Below, in pieces: positions 24,228 to 31,540 of a DNA stretch of 37,285 nucleotides (the first letter of the stretch is position 1; every line of letters begins with the position of its first letter). The DNA comes from a bacterium (GTDB taxonomy: Bacteria > Myxococcota_A > Bradymonadia > UBA7976 > UBA1532), in assembly GCA_030426085.1 (NCBI GenBank), contig JAUHYW010000088.1, positions 1 to 37,285 on the forward strand, given 5' to 3'. Position numbers and translations under genes: made by a program. The notes beneath the pieces are model-generated. The model had not been told where the DNA came from and searched no databases. It worked only from the letters and a program-made list of their open reading frames with translations.

Positions 24228-25934
24228 ATGGCCCGCAAACCCCTCGCGCTCACGCTCGGCATCTCCGCCCTCGCGCTGCTGTGGCTCACCCGGGCTGGGG
24301 CTCCGATCCAGGTGGGCGAAGGCAGCGGCCCGGCCGCCGCCCGCTCGGCCCCGGGCACGCTGGTCCTCGACCTGCGGGACGACCTCGACGATGGCGCCCT
24401 GGCCGCCTTCGAAGAGCGCCACGGCCTGAAGCTCGAGCTGTCGGCAGCTGCCTCCCGGGACGAGGCGCTCTTCCGGGCCGAGGTCGCCGACATGGCCGCG
24501 ACCGCCCGGCGGCTGGCGGGTGACGCCGACGTCGAGGTGGTCGAGCCGGTGGTCGAGATGCAGGCGCTGGGCTACCCCGACGATCCCCTGTGGGACGCGC
24601 AGTGGAACATGCGCCAGATCGGCGCCCCCGCGGGCTGGTCCGCCGGGGCCGGGCGGGGGGTGACCGTGGCCGTGCTCGACACCGGCATCACCCCGGTGGC
24701 CGACCTGGACGGCATCGCGATGGCCGAGGGCCACGCCTTCGTGCCCGGGGTCGAGTCCGCGCTGGACGATCACGGACACGGGACGCACGTCGCCGGGACC
24801 ATCGCTCAGGCGACCCACAACGGCGAGGGCGTGGCCGGGGTCGCCCCGGGGGTCACGCTGGTGCCGTACAAGGTGCTGTCGGCCCACGGCGGCGGATCGT
24901 CCGATCGCATCGCCGCGGCCATCGACCACGCGGTCGACGCGGGGGTCGATGTCATCAACATGAGCCTCGGCGGCCCGCCCTCGGCCGTGTTGACCAAGGC
25001 CGCCGACGCCGCCGCCGAGGCGGGGGTGCTGGTGGTGGCCGCCGCCGGCAACTCGGGCCGCCGGGGCCTGGGATCGCCGGCCGACGGCAAGCTCGTCATC
25101 GCGGTGGGCGCGACCGGGCCGAAGGGCGACAAGGCGCCCTATTCGACCTACGGCGTGGGCGTCGAGATCGCCGCCCCGGGGGGCGACACGACAGTCGAGG
25201 GCGGCGGCATCCTGCAAGACACCGTCGATCGCGACGCGGGCCACGCCTTCAAGGCGTTCCAGGGCACCTCGATGGCGACCCCGCACGTCAGCGGCGCCCT
25301 GGCGGTCCTGCTCGGCATGGGGGTGGCGCCCGGCGCGGCGGTGGACGTGCTCTTCCGCACCGCGGTCGACGTCGGCGGCGACGGCTTCGACGAGATCTAC
25401 GGCCACGGGCGCATCGACCTCGGCGCCGCGGTGAGCGCGGTCGTCTGGCGTGATCGCCTGCCCCGGTTCGCCGCGGCGGCCCTGCTGGCCACGGCGCTGG
25501 GCCTGTTGATGGGCTTCGGCCCCGGCCGACGGATCCTCATGGCCGGCGTGGCCGCCTGGGCCGCCGGCGGGCTCTTCTTCCTGGCGTGGCTGCCCATCTC
25601 GCCCGGCGGCGGGCTGGCGTGGCTGGCGATGGATCCCATGCGCTGGCTCGGCGCGTGGATGGGGCCCGGATGGACCCACTCAGCGTGGGTCGCCGCGGCG
25701 TGGGTCCCGCTGCTGGTGACTTTCTTCTTCGGCCTCAACCGCAAGCTGGCCCCGTGGGTCGGCGGCTTCGCGCTCGGCTGCGGGGTGAACCTGCTCTCGG
25801 GCGGCCTCGACGGCACGCTGGCCCCCCTCGGCGGCGGGGGCTGGGCCGGCCCGTGGCTGCTGGGGCACGCGGCGCTGTGCCTGATGGCGGCGGTCGCGGT
25901 CGGCGCGGCCCTGAAGATGGAGTACTCGGCGTGA
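24228..25934 (+). CDS. Membrane-anchored subtilisin-like serine protease
   Basis: A 568-residue S8 peptidase. A signal-like helix is at 5-22. A ~90-residue prodomain (residues about 40-115) precedes the catalytic domain, with Asp151 in VAVLDTGI, His184 in HGHGTHVAGT, oxyanion Asn275 in AAAGNSG and Ser348 in GTSMATPHVSG. All catalytic residues are present. After about 430 come several hydrophobic segments (FAAAALLATALGLLMGF and others up to about 560), giving perhaps five membrane helices. The active site would face the periplasm. Cleavage of an envelope protein or processing of exported proteins is likely; substrate unknown. GAGG precedes ATG 24228. The last codons overlap the small downstream gene. 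The polytopic C-terminal domain is not typical for secreted subtilases. Confidence 0.88.
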   Translation: MARKPLALTLGISALALLWLTRAGAPIQVGEGSGPAAARSAPGTLVLDLRDDLDDGALAAFEERHGLKLELSAAASRDEALFRAEVADMAATARRLAGDADVEVVEPVVEMQALGYPDDPLWDAQWNMRQIGAPAGWSAGAGRGVTVAVLDTGITPVADLDGIAMAEGHAFVPGVESALDDHGHGTHVAGTIAQATHNGEGVAGVAPGVTLVPYKVLSAHGGGSSDRIAAAIDHAVDAGVDVINMSLGGPPSAVLTKAADAAAEAGVLVVAAAGNSGRRGLGSPADGKLVIAVGATGPKGDKAPYSTYGVGVEIAAPGGDTTVEGGGILQDTVDRDAGHAFKAFQGTSMATPHVSGALAVLLGMGVAPGAAVDVLFRTAVDVGGDGFDEIYGHGRIDLGAAVSAVVWRDRLPRFAAAALLATALGLLMGFGPGRRILMAGVAAWAAGGLFFLAWLPISPGGGLAWLAMDPMRWLGAWMGPGWTHSAWVAAAWVPLLVTFFFGLNRKLAPWVGGFALGCGVNLLSGGLDGTLAPLGGGGWAGPWLLGHAALCLMAAVAVGAALKMEYSA

Positions 25935-26152
25935 GCGGGGTGAACCTCGAAGGCCAGCTCGAGCGGGACGCGTTCGGCGGCCCGGTGCTGATCCTGCGCA
26001 CGGCCGATGGCAGCTACCAACTCCAGGGCGAGGTGCCATCGAAGCTCGTCGGCCTCCGGGTGCGGGTGAAGGGCGCCGAGGCCCCCGCGCAGTTCGGCTT
26101 CGGGATGGTCGGACCGATCATCGACGTGAGCCACATCGAGCCCTGCGACTGA
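25931..26152 (+). CDS. Small DUF5818-like beta protein coupled to the subtilase
   Basis: A 73-residue protein starting at GTG 25931, overlapping the subtilase stop by 4 nt (GTGA). The sequence runs as short beta strands: an initial 'VNLEGQLERDAFGGPVLILRT', a 'DGSYQLQGE' turn, then 'LVGLRVRVKGAE' and 'VGPIIDVSHIE'. This pattern of 'G.Le......vL.t.dG..y.L.G...l.G..VrV.G' resembles DUF5818, an OB-like fold of unknown role. There is no signal peptide. Coupling with the protease suggests a regulatory or folding role, but this is inference. Confidence 0.55.
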   Translation: MSGVNLEGQLERDAFGGPVLILRTADGSYQLQGEVPSKLVGLRVRVKGAEAPAQFGFGMVGPIIDVSHIEPCD

Positions 26153-26239
26153 ATCACGCGACCCGCTGACCCTCCCCCACCGTCGTCGCGTCACACCCCC
26201 CACCGACCTTTCAACACTATCACATCCGCCTCCGATGCC

Positions 26240-26268
26240 TTGTGCCATGAGTGTATACTCCGGATACT
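26240..26268 (+). promoter_or_regulatory. Candidate promoter for hybrid kinase
   Basis: An unusually AT-rich patch for this genome holds TTGTGC (26240-26245), a 17-nt spacer and GATACT (26263-26268). A second -10-like box TATACT lies at 26254-26259. Both are partial matches, so the exact start is unclear. The region is 60-80 nt before ATG 26326. Confidence 0.33.
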
Positions 26269-26325
26269 GTGAGCCACCTGCCGCGCGCCCGACCCCATCG
26301 GCGCGGCGGACACCCGGAGGTCCGA

Positions 26326-28521
26326 ATGGCATCGCCCACCCGACCGACGCAGCTCGCATCCGCCCCCCCGCTGCCTCGGCTCCTGCTGTCGCTCACCGCT
26401 CTCGTCACCCTGGCCGGCATCGTCGCGCTGGGGTGGTGGACCACGTCGACCTGGCTCACCCTGACCCGCGCCAGCGCGGACTATGTCAAGCTCCAGCAGC
26501 ACATCGGTGACATCCGACTGTACGATGAGATGCTGACCATGTCGTGTCGGATGGCGACGCTGACCGGGGACGCCTTCTGGGTCGGGCGCTACAACGACAC
26601 CGAGCCGAAGCTGAGGGGGACGCTGGAAGACGCCATCCGCCTCGCGCCGTCCTTCCGGGCGTACCTCGAAGAGACCCGGGCCGCCAACGACGAGCTGGTG
26701 CACATCGAGCGCCGCGCGCTGATGCTGGTGGATCAGGGTGCGCTCGAGCAGGCGGCGAGCCAACTCGCGGATAATCCCTACAAAAAACACAAGACAGACT
26801 ACGGCAATGGCATGACCCGCGCGCTCGGCCGCATCCACGCCGACGTCGAGCAGACCCTGGGCGAGAAGGCCCGTGTCGCCCACTTCGCCCGGGTGGTGTC
26901 GGCCGTCGTCATCCTGCTCATCATCGTCTTGTGGGCCCTGGCGTGGCGCGCGCTCAGCGGGTGGCACACAGCGACCGCCGACGCCCGGGTCCGCCTCGTG
27001 CGCCTGCACGACCGGCTCGACGACGCGGTGCTCGCCGCGCGGATGGGCGTCTTCTCCCTCGACGATCAGGGCCGCAGCGGCACGCTCTCCGATCGGGCCC
27101 GCGCGCTGCTCGGCCTCGGCCCACACTCGACGCTCTCCGAAGATGTGCTGCTCGCGCAGGCCGCCCCCACCGACCGGGAGCGGCTGCGCAGCGCCCTGCG
27201 CGAGAGCTGGCAGCCCGACGGCGCGGGCGCCAGCACCGTCGAGTTCCGGGTCGTCCACCCCGAGCGAGGCCGCCGGTGGCTGCGAGCGGCGTGGCGCGCC
27301 GACCACAACGGGCGTCCGGGGCGGGTGCTGCACGGGGTGCTTCAGGACATCGACGACCAGAAGCGGCTGACCGCGGCCCTGTCCGACCGGGCCGAGGCCC
27401 ACGGGCGGCTGGCCGAAGAGCGGCTGGCCCACTCGCAGGCCCTCGTGCGCGACATGCAGCAGATCGAGACCCACGAGCGCCTGCGGCTGGCCCACATCCT
27501 CCACTGCGACTTGCAGCAGCTCCTCTTCTCGGCCCGCATGCTCGCCGCCACCGAGCGGGACCGCCACCAGGGCGACCGCAGCCGGCTGAAGTCCATCGTG
27601 GATACGCTCGACGAGGCGATCGCCGCCACCCGGGGGCTCACCGCCCGCATCGCCCCGGCCCCGATCGAGGATCTGGGGCTCGGCGGCGCCCTCACCGCCC
27701 TGGCCGAGCTGGTCGACCAGCGCTTCGAGCTGTCGGTCGAGCTGCGGCTGCCCCCCGACCCGCCGGCCGTGCGGGAGGATCTCGTGCGCTTCGTGCACGA
27801 TTGCGTGCAGGAGCTGCTGTTCAACGTCGTACGGCACGCCGGGGTCGACGAGGCCCGGGTCGAGGTCGAGGTGCAGCGCGGCGATCTGATCGCCCGGGTG
27901 GTCGACGATGGGCACGGCTTCGACGCTGGGCGCCGGCGGGCCACCCCGGGGCGGGGCTTCGGGCTCGACGGCCTGAAGCGGCAGGCGGCAGCGTTCTCCG
28001 GTGGGCTGACGATCGAGGCCCGCCCGGGCGAGGGCACCCGGGCCGAGCTGCGGGTGCCGCTGAAGCCGGCCAGCGCGCGGCCCCTGCCCGTCTCCGAGCC
28101 CCGCTCGATCGAGGGCGTCACCCGCATCGTGCACGTCGAGGACAACGCCGCCATGCGCAGCCTCGTGGCCGACGCCATCGCGCGCGAGGCCGATCTGCTG
28201 CTCGTCGCCCAGGGCGAGAGCGGCCCCGAGGGGGTCGCGCTGGCGCTGGACCACCGACCGGATGTCGTGCTGATGGACTACGTCTTCTCGTGGGGCTACG
28301 ACGGCGCCGAGGCCTGCCGCCGCATCCGCGCCGCGCTGCCCGAGACCCGGGTCGTCGCGCTCGCCGGGCTGGCCCGCGATCGGGATCGCATCGCGCTGCA
28401 CGAGGCCGGGGCGGAGGCGGTGGTCTCGAAGCAGACGTCGTTCACCGTGCTGTTCGACGTCGTGCGCCGGGCCCGCCCCGCTGGATCGGGCGACGCCCGG
28501 CAGGCGCCGCCCGATGCTTGA
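26326..28521 (+). CDS. Hybrid sensor histidine kinase (HisKA_3 type) with receiver domain
   Basis: A 731-residue membrane sensor kinase with CGGAGG 5 nt before ATG 26326. Two membrane helices (about 17-38 and 188-208) flank a ~150-residue helical periplasmic sensor domain. A PAS-like domain lies at about 228-347. The phosphorylated His393 sits in ERLRLAHILHCDLQQLL, the NarX/DesK-type H-box; the usual 'HDD' is 'HCD'. The ATPase domain has the N-box QELLFNVVRHA (Asn500), G1 VVDDGHGFD and G2 GFGLDGLKRQA. A receiver domain follows (about 599-715: Glu605/Asp606, phosphoacceptor Asp651 in VVLMDYVFSW, Lys702). It precedes two Amt transporters and a NarL-type regulator, so ammonium or nitrogen status is the natural input by location. 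That is inference; the enzyme class is certain. Confidence 0.9.
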   Translation: MASPTRPTQLASAPPLPRLLLSLTALVTLAGIVALGWWTTSTWLTLTRASADYVKLQQHIGDIRLYDEMLTMSCRMATLTGDAFWVGRYNDTEPKLRGTLEDAIRLAPSFRAYLEETRAANDELVHIERRALMLVDQGALEQAASQLADNPYKKHKTDYGNGMTRALGRIHADVEQTLGEKARVAHFARVVSAVVILLIIVLWALAWRALSGWHTATADARVRLVRLHDRLDDAVLAARMGVFSLDDQGRSGTLSDRARALLGLGPHSTLSEDVLLAQAAPTDRERLRSALRESWQPDGAGASTVEFRVVHPERGRRWLRAAWRADHNGRPGRVLHGVLQDIDDQKRLTAALSDRAEAHGRLAEERLAHSQALVRDMQQIETHERLRLAHILHCDLQQLLFSARMLAATERDRHQGDRSRLKSIVDTLDEAIAATRGLTARIAPAPIEDLGLGGALTALAELVDQRFELSVELRLPPDPPAVREDLVRFVHDCVQELLFNVVRHAGVDEARVEVEVQRGDLIARVVDDGHGFDAGRRRATPGRGFGLDGLKRQAAAFSGGLTIEARPGEGTRAELRVPLKPASARPLPVSEPRSIEGVTRIVHVEDNAAMRSLVADAIAREADLLLVAQGESGPEGVALALDHRPDVVLMDYVFSWGYDGAEACRRIRAALPETRVVALAGLARDRDRIALHEAGAEAVVSKQTSFTVLFDVVRRARPAGSGDARQAPPDA

Positions 28522-28534
28522 GGTCAGCCCCGCC

Positions 28535-28551
28535 CGCCCCCGCCGGGGGCG
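28535..28551. terminator. Hairpin between convergent kinase and Amt genes
   Basis: CGCCCCC (28535-28541) and GGGGGCG (28545-28551) form a 7-bp stem with a 3-nt loop in the 31-bp gap between the two stops. It is a good candidate for a two-way terminator; there is no T-tract. Confidence 0.5.
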
Positions 28552-28552
28552 C

Positions 28553-29887
28553 TCAATCGCCGTTGGCCGGCAGGTCGAAGTCGTAGCCCTGCGCGCCGTG
28601 CAGGCTGACGTCGAGCCCGGCGCGCTCCTGGGCCTCGGTGACCCGCAGCCCGATGGTCTTGTCGAGGATGGTCGCCAGCACCCACGTCGCGCCGAAGGCG
28701 TAGGCCGCGGTGGCCAGGACGCCGACGAGCTGGTTGACGATGAGCCGCGCCGCGCCGCCCTCGAGCACGCCCGCGGTGCCGCCCACCGCCGCGGCGGCGA
28801 AGAGGCCGGTGGCCAGCGCCCCCCACGCCCCGCCGACCCCGTGCAGGCCGAAGGCGTCGAGCGAGTCGTCGTAGCCGAAGCGCCGCTTGAGCAGGCAGCC
28901 CCCGTAGCATGCCACGCCGGCCCCGAAGCCGATGACGAGCGCGCCGGACAAGCCGACGAAGCCGCAGGCGGGGGTGATGCCGACCAGCCCGGCGACCGCG
29001 CCCGAGGCCGCCCCGAGCACCGTCACCTGCCGGGTGTGGGCCCACTCGACGATGATCCAGGCCACCGCGGCGCAGGCGGCGGCGACGTGGGTCACCAGGA
29101 ACGCGTGGGCCGCGGTCGAGTCGGCGGCGAGCGCGCTGCCCGCGTTGAAGCCGAACCAGCCGAACCACAGCATGCCCGCCCCCAGGATGGTGAAGCCCAG
29201 GTTGTTGGGCCGGGGGTCGACGTCCAGCGAGCGCTTGCCGAGCACGATGGCCACCGCCAGCCCGGCCACGCCGGAGCTGATGTGCACCACCGTGCCGCCG
29301 GCGAAGTCGAGGGCGTGCCAGGCGCTGTCGGCCCCGAGCCACCCGCCCGGCCCCCACACCCAGTGGCAGATGGGATCGTAGACCACCGTGGTCCACAGCA
29401 GGGTGAACAGCACGTACGCCTTGAACTTCATGCGCTCGGCGAAGGCCCCGCTGATGATGGCCGGGGTGATGATGGCGAACATGAGCTGGAAGACGGCGAA
29501 CGTGCTGTGGGGGATGCCCAGGCCGTCCATGACGGTCGAGTCGACGCCGTCGAACCTGGCGTGGGCGAAGCCACCGATGAAGCCGTTGCCCTCGCTGAAG
29601 GCCAGCGAGTAGCCGACCAGGACCCATTGCACGGTCACCAGCCCGATGCACAGGAAGCTGTGCATGAGGGTCGAGAGCACGTTCTTGGCCCGGACCATGC
29701 CCCCGTAGAACAAGGCGAGGCCGGGGGTCATCAGCAGCACCATGGCGGCGGATGCCATCACCCAGGCGGTGTCGGCGGCCGACAGGGCCGAAGCGGCGGC
29801 GGCCTCCTGGGCGTGGGCCGGCCCGGCGGCGAGCAGCGCGGCGCCTGCGGCGAGGCGGCCCGGCCATGAGAAGAGCGTTCGAGACAT
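28553..29887 (-). CDS. amtB: Ammonium transporter, Amt/MEP family
   Basis: A 444-residue Amt channel. A cleavable signal peptide ends near AGPAHA-QE (residue 26), as in AmtB of enteric bacteria, and eleven membrane helices follow. Conserved pore residues are visible: the binding-site Asp and first twin-His in DFAGGTVVHIS, the pore Phe in WFGFNAGS, and the second His in FGLHGVGG. The Phe gate is in FQLMFAIITPAIISGAF. The short C-terminal tail (LRVTEAQERAGLDVSLHG) is the cytoplasmic GlnK-contact region. It takes up ammonium at low external levels. No glnK (PII) gene is next to it, unlike the classical glnK-amtB pair. The gene is divergent from the response regulator and convergent with the kinase. 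CGGAGG precedes ATG 29887. Confidence 0.93.
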   Translation of the reverse strand: MSRTLFSWPGRLAAGAALLAAGPAHAQEAAAASALSAADTAWVMASAAMVLLMTPGLALFYGGMVRAKNVLSTLMHSFLCIGLVTVQWVLVGYSLAFSEGNGFIGGFAHARFDGVDSTVMDGLGIPHSTFAVFQLMFAIITPAIISGAFAERMKFKAYVLFTLLWTTVVYDPICHWVWGPGGWLGADSAWHALDFAGGTVVHISSGVAGLAVAIVLGKRSLDVDPRPNNLGFTILGAGMLWFGWFGFNAGSALAADSTAAHAFLVTHVAAACAAVAWIIVEWAHTRQVTVLGAASGAVAGLVGITPACGFVGLSGALVIGFGAGVACYGGCLLKRRFGYDDSLDAFGLHGVGGAWGALATGLFAAAAVGGTAGVLEGGAARLIVNQLVGVLATAAYAFGATWVLATILDKTIGLRVTEAQERAGLDVSLHGAQGYDFDLPANGD

Positions 29888-30005
29888 CGGGGTTCCTCCG
29901 GGGGTGGCGTGGCTCGGTCGGCGCCGAAGATGGCGCGGGTCGCGATGAGTGGACGCCGCGCCTCCAGCCCGGTGCGCGGCGGGGCACGCCGCGGGGGCAG
30001 CGCGC

Positions 30006-30042
30006 GATCGGGCTGATCCTAGCGAGAGGCCGCGGCCCGATC
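30006..30042. repeat. Inverted repeat in divergent Amt/regulator gap
   Basis: GATCGGGC (30006-30013) and GCCCGATC (30035-30042) are a perfect 8-bp inverted repeat with a 21-nt spacer, in the 232-nt space between the starts of amtB and the response regulator. It could be an operator or a hairpin. A second small palindrome TGGCG-N5-CGCCA lies at 30045-30059. No sigma-54 or good sigma-70 promoter is visible here. Confidence 0.35.
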
Positions 30043-30119
30043 TGTGGCGCCGATCGCCAGGGGGGGGTGAAAATCGGGGAACCGGTGGCCGGGCGGGTCA
30101 CCGGGCGAGGGAGGATGCC

Positions 30120-31178
30120 ATGAAGCAGGCACCGATGGGGCCCGAGTGTCGGGTCATGCTGGTCGACGATCACTGGTTCGTGCGCGAGGCGTTCGGCCGC
30201 ATGCTCGACGCCCGCCCCGACATGCGGGTGGTCGCCACCGCCGCCAGCCGGGCCGAGGCCCTCGGCCGGGCCGTCGACGCCGACCCCGACGTGGCGCTGC
30301 TCGACCTGGGGTTGCCCGACGGCAACGGCGTCGATCTGGCGGCGGCGCTGAAGCAGCGCATCCCGCTGGTGCGATGCGTGCTCTTCTCGGCGCACGACAC
30401 CACCGCCATCGCCGGCTGGGCCCGCGGCGGCGCGGTCGACGGGATCATCGGCAAGGACGCCGAGCCGGAGGACGTGCACCGGCACCTCATCCGTATCTGG
30501 CGGCGCCCCCGGGCCCACCGGCCGCTCGTCGGGGCGCCGGTCCCCCACCCGCTCGGCCGGCTGAGCGCGCGGGAACATCAGGTCTTCTTCGAGCTGGGCC
30601 GCGGCCGCACGACGAAGGAGATCGCCGCCGACTTCCGCCTCTCGTCGAGCACGATCGACAAGTACAAGCAAGCCATCCGGGACAAGTTCGCCCTGGGTGA
30701 TCACGACAAGCTCCTGCGGCTCGCGGCGCTGATCTGGCAGCAACGCCCGACCGCCCCCGACGAGCGGCGCGCCGAGCGGGCCCTGGTCGCGGCGTTCGAG
30801 GCGCGGGCGATCGCCCCCGACGGGTGGACCCACCGGGCCTGGCTGTGGGTCGCCTTCCACCGGGTCCTCACCCGACCGCTCGACGAGGCCGCGATCCACC
30901 TGGCCCACGGGGTCGACCGGCTCGCGCGGACCCACGGCACGCCGCCCCCGCCCCGGGTGGCCGTGACCCGAGCCGCCGCCGCGGTGCACGCCCGGCTCGC
31001 CGCCGATCCGGTCCACCTGACCGCTCAGGGGTTCCTCGCAGCGCACCCCGATCTGCTCGGCGCCGATCCCGAGCGGCTGGCCTTCACCGACCCCCCGCCG
31101 TCGGCGCGGGCGGGGGCCCGCGGTGGCTCGACCGACGACCGGGCCATGCCATCGGCCGGTGACAGAGACGCGGCCTGA
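30120..31178 (+). CDS. NarL-type response regulator with extra C-terminal domain
   Basis: A 352-residue regulator with GAGGGAGG before ATG 30120. The receiver domain (residues about 10-128) has Asp16/Asp17, phosphoacceptor Asp62 in LLDLGLPDGNG and Lys112. A LuxR/NarL helix-turn-helix follows (about 145-203: GRLSAREHQVFFELGRGRTT, then EIAADFRLSSSTIDKYK). Normal family members end here at 210-220 residues. This one adds ~140 residues; the part at about 215-325 (WTHRAWLWVAFHRVL, later GVDRLARTHG and FLAAHPDLL) resembles an uncharacterised stand-alone protein family with the 'FtHr.HlrvA...l' motif. It would be activated by a kinase of the HisKA_3 type, such as the hybrid kinase 1.6 kb away. The Amt genes on both sides are likely targets. 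The added domain may sense a ligand; that is speculation. Confidence 0.85.
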   Translation: MKQAPMGPECRVMLVDDHWFVREAFGRMLDARPDMRVVATAASRAEALGRAVDADPDVALLDLGLPDGNGVDLAAALKQRIPLVRCVLFSAHDTTAIAGWARGGAVDGIIGKDAEPEDVHRHLIRIWRRPRAHRPLVGAPVPHPLGRLSAREHQVFFELGRGRTTKEIAADFRLSSSTIDKYKQAIRDKFALGDHDKLLRLAALIWQQRPTAPDERRAERALVAAFEARAIAPDGWTHRAWLWVAFHRVLTRPLDEAAIHLAHGVDRLARTHGTPPPPRVAVTRAAAAVHARLAADPVHLTAQGFLAAHPDLLGADPERLAFTDPPPSARAGARGGSTDDRAMPSAGDRDAA

Positions 31179-31186
31179 GACAGCCG

Positions 31187-31195
31187 TGATATAGT
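31187..31195 (+). promoter_or_regulatory. Extended -10 promoter candidate for second Amt
   Basis: TGATATAGT contains an extended -10 motif (TGn directly before TATAGT, five of six consensus bases). It lies 9 nt after the regulator stop and would initiate near 31202. It sits inside an imperfect inverted repeat CAGCCGT (31181-31187) / ACGGCAG (31202-31208), which could be an operator. Confidence 0.42.
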
Positions 31196-31245
31196 GCTGT
31201 AACGGCAGTGAGGTGGCCCGCTTGCTAGGCTGACGGTGACTCGGA

Positions 31246-31270
31246 CGATGTGATGCCGATGGCCACATCG
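31246..31270. repeat. Inverted repeat upstream of second Amt, possible operator
   Basis: CGATGTG (31246-31252) and CACATCG (31264-31270) form a perfect 7-bp inverted repeat with an 11-nt spacer, between the candidate promoter and the start of the Amt fusion gene. A binding site for the neighbouring NarL-type regulator or a leader hairpin are both possible. The rest of 31179-31391 shows nothing further. Confidence 0.38.
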
Positions 31271-31391
31271 ACGACGCCTGCCCGGCCAGCACTCACGGGT
31301 TCGGATCCCAGCGCGCCACACCGCGCGCCGGATCGGATCAGCCGGGCGACACCATGCCAGCGGACCGCGCCGGCGACGAGGGGGGGATCCG

Positions 31392-31540
31392 ATGACAGGG
31401 AAGACATCGTCGGGGCGCGCGCGCCTGATTCGGGGCTGTTTCTGCTCACGCTGTCGGCGATGGCATGCGCCGTGACATCGCCGAGCCGGGCGGACCCCGG
31501 GCTGCCCCGCGCGATGCACCTCGATGCGCCCGACGCGCCC
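31392..31540 (+). other. Probable displaced 5' end and signal peptide of the second Amt
   Basis: ATG 31392 follows a strong GGGGGG ribosome binding site, but its frame stops at 31473-31475. The next frame, open across this region, encodes a signal-peptide-like segment, SGLFLLTLSAMACAV then TSPSRA. The Amt body is in the same frame as ATG 31392. Removing one GC unit of the (GC)5 tract (31415-31424) and one C of the C9 tract (31538-31546) would join start, signal peptide and Amt in one frame. This may be a sequencing error, a mutation, or a slippage switch. Confidence 0.45.

Noticed and set aside
26242-26257. Minus-strand TGGCACA resembling a sigma-54 -24 element
   Set aside because: The required GC at -12 is missing (CG is present), and no minus-strand gene starts nearby.
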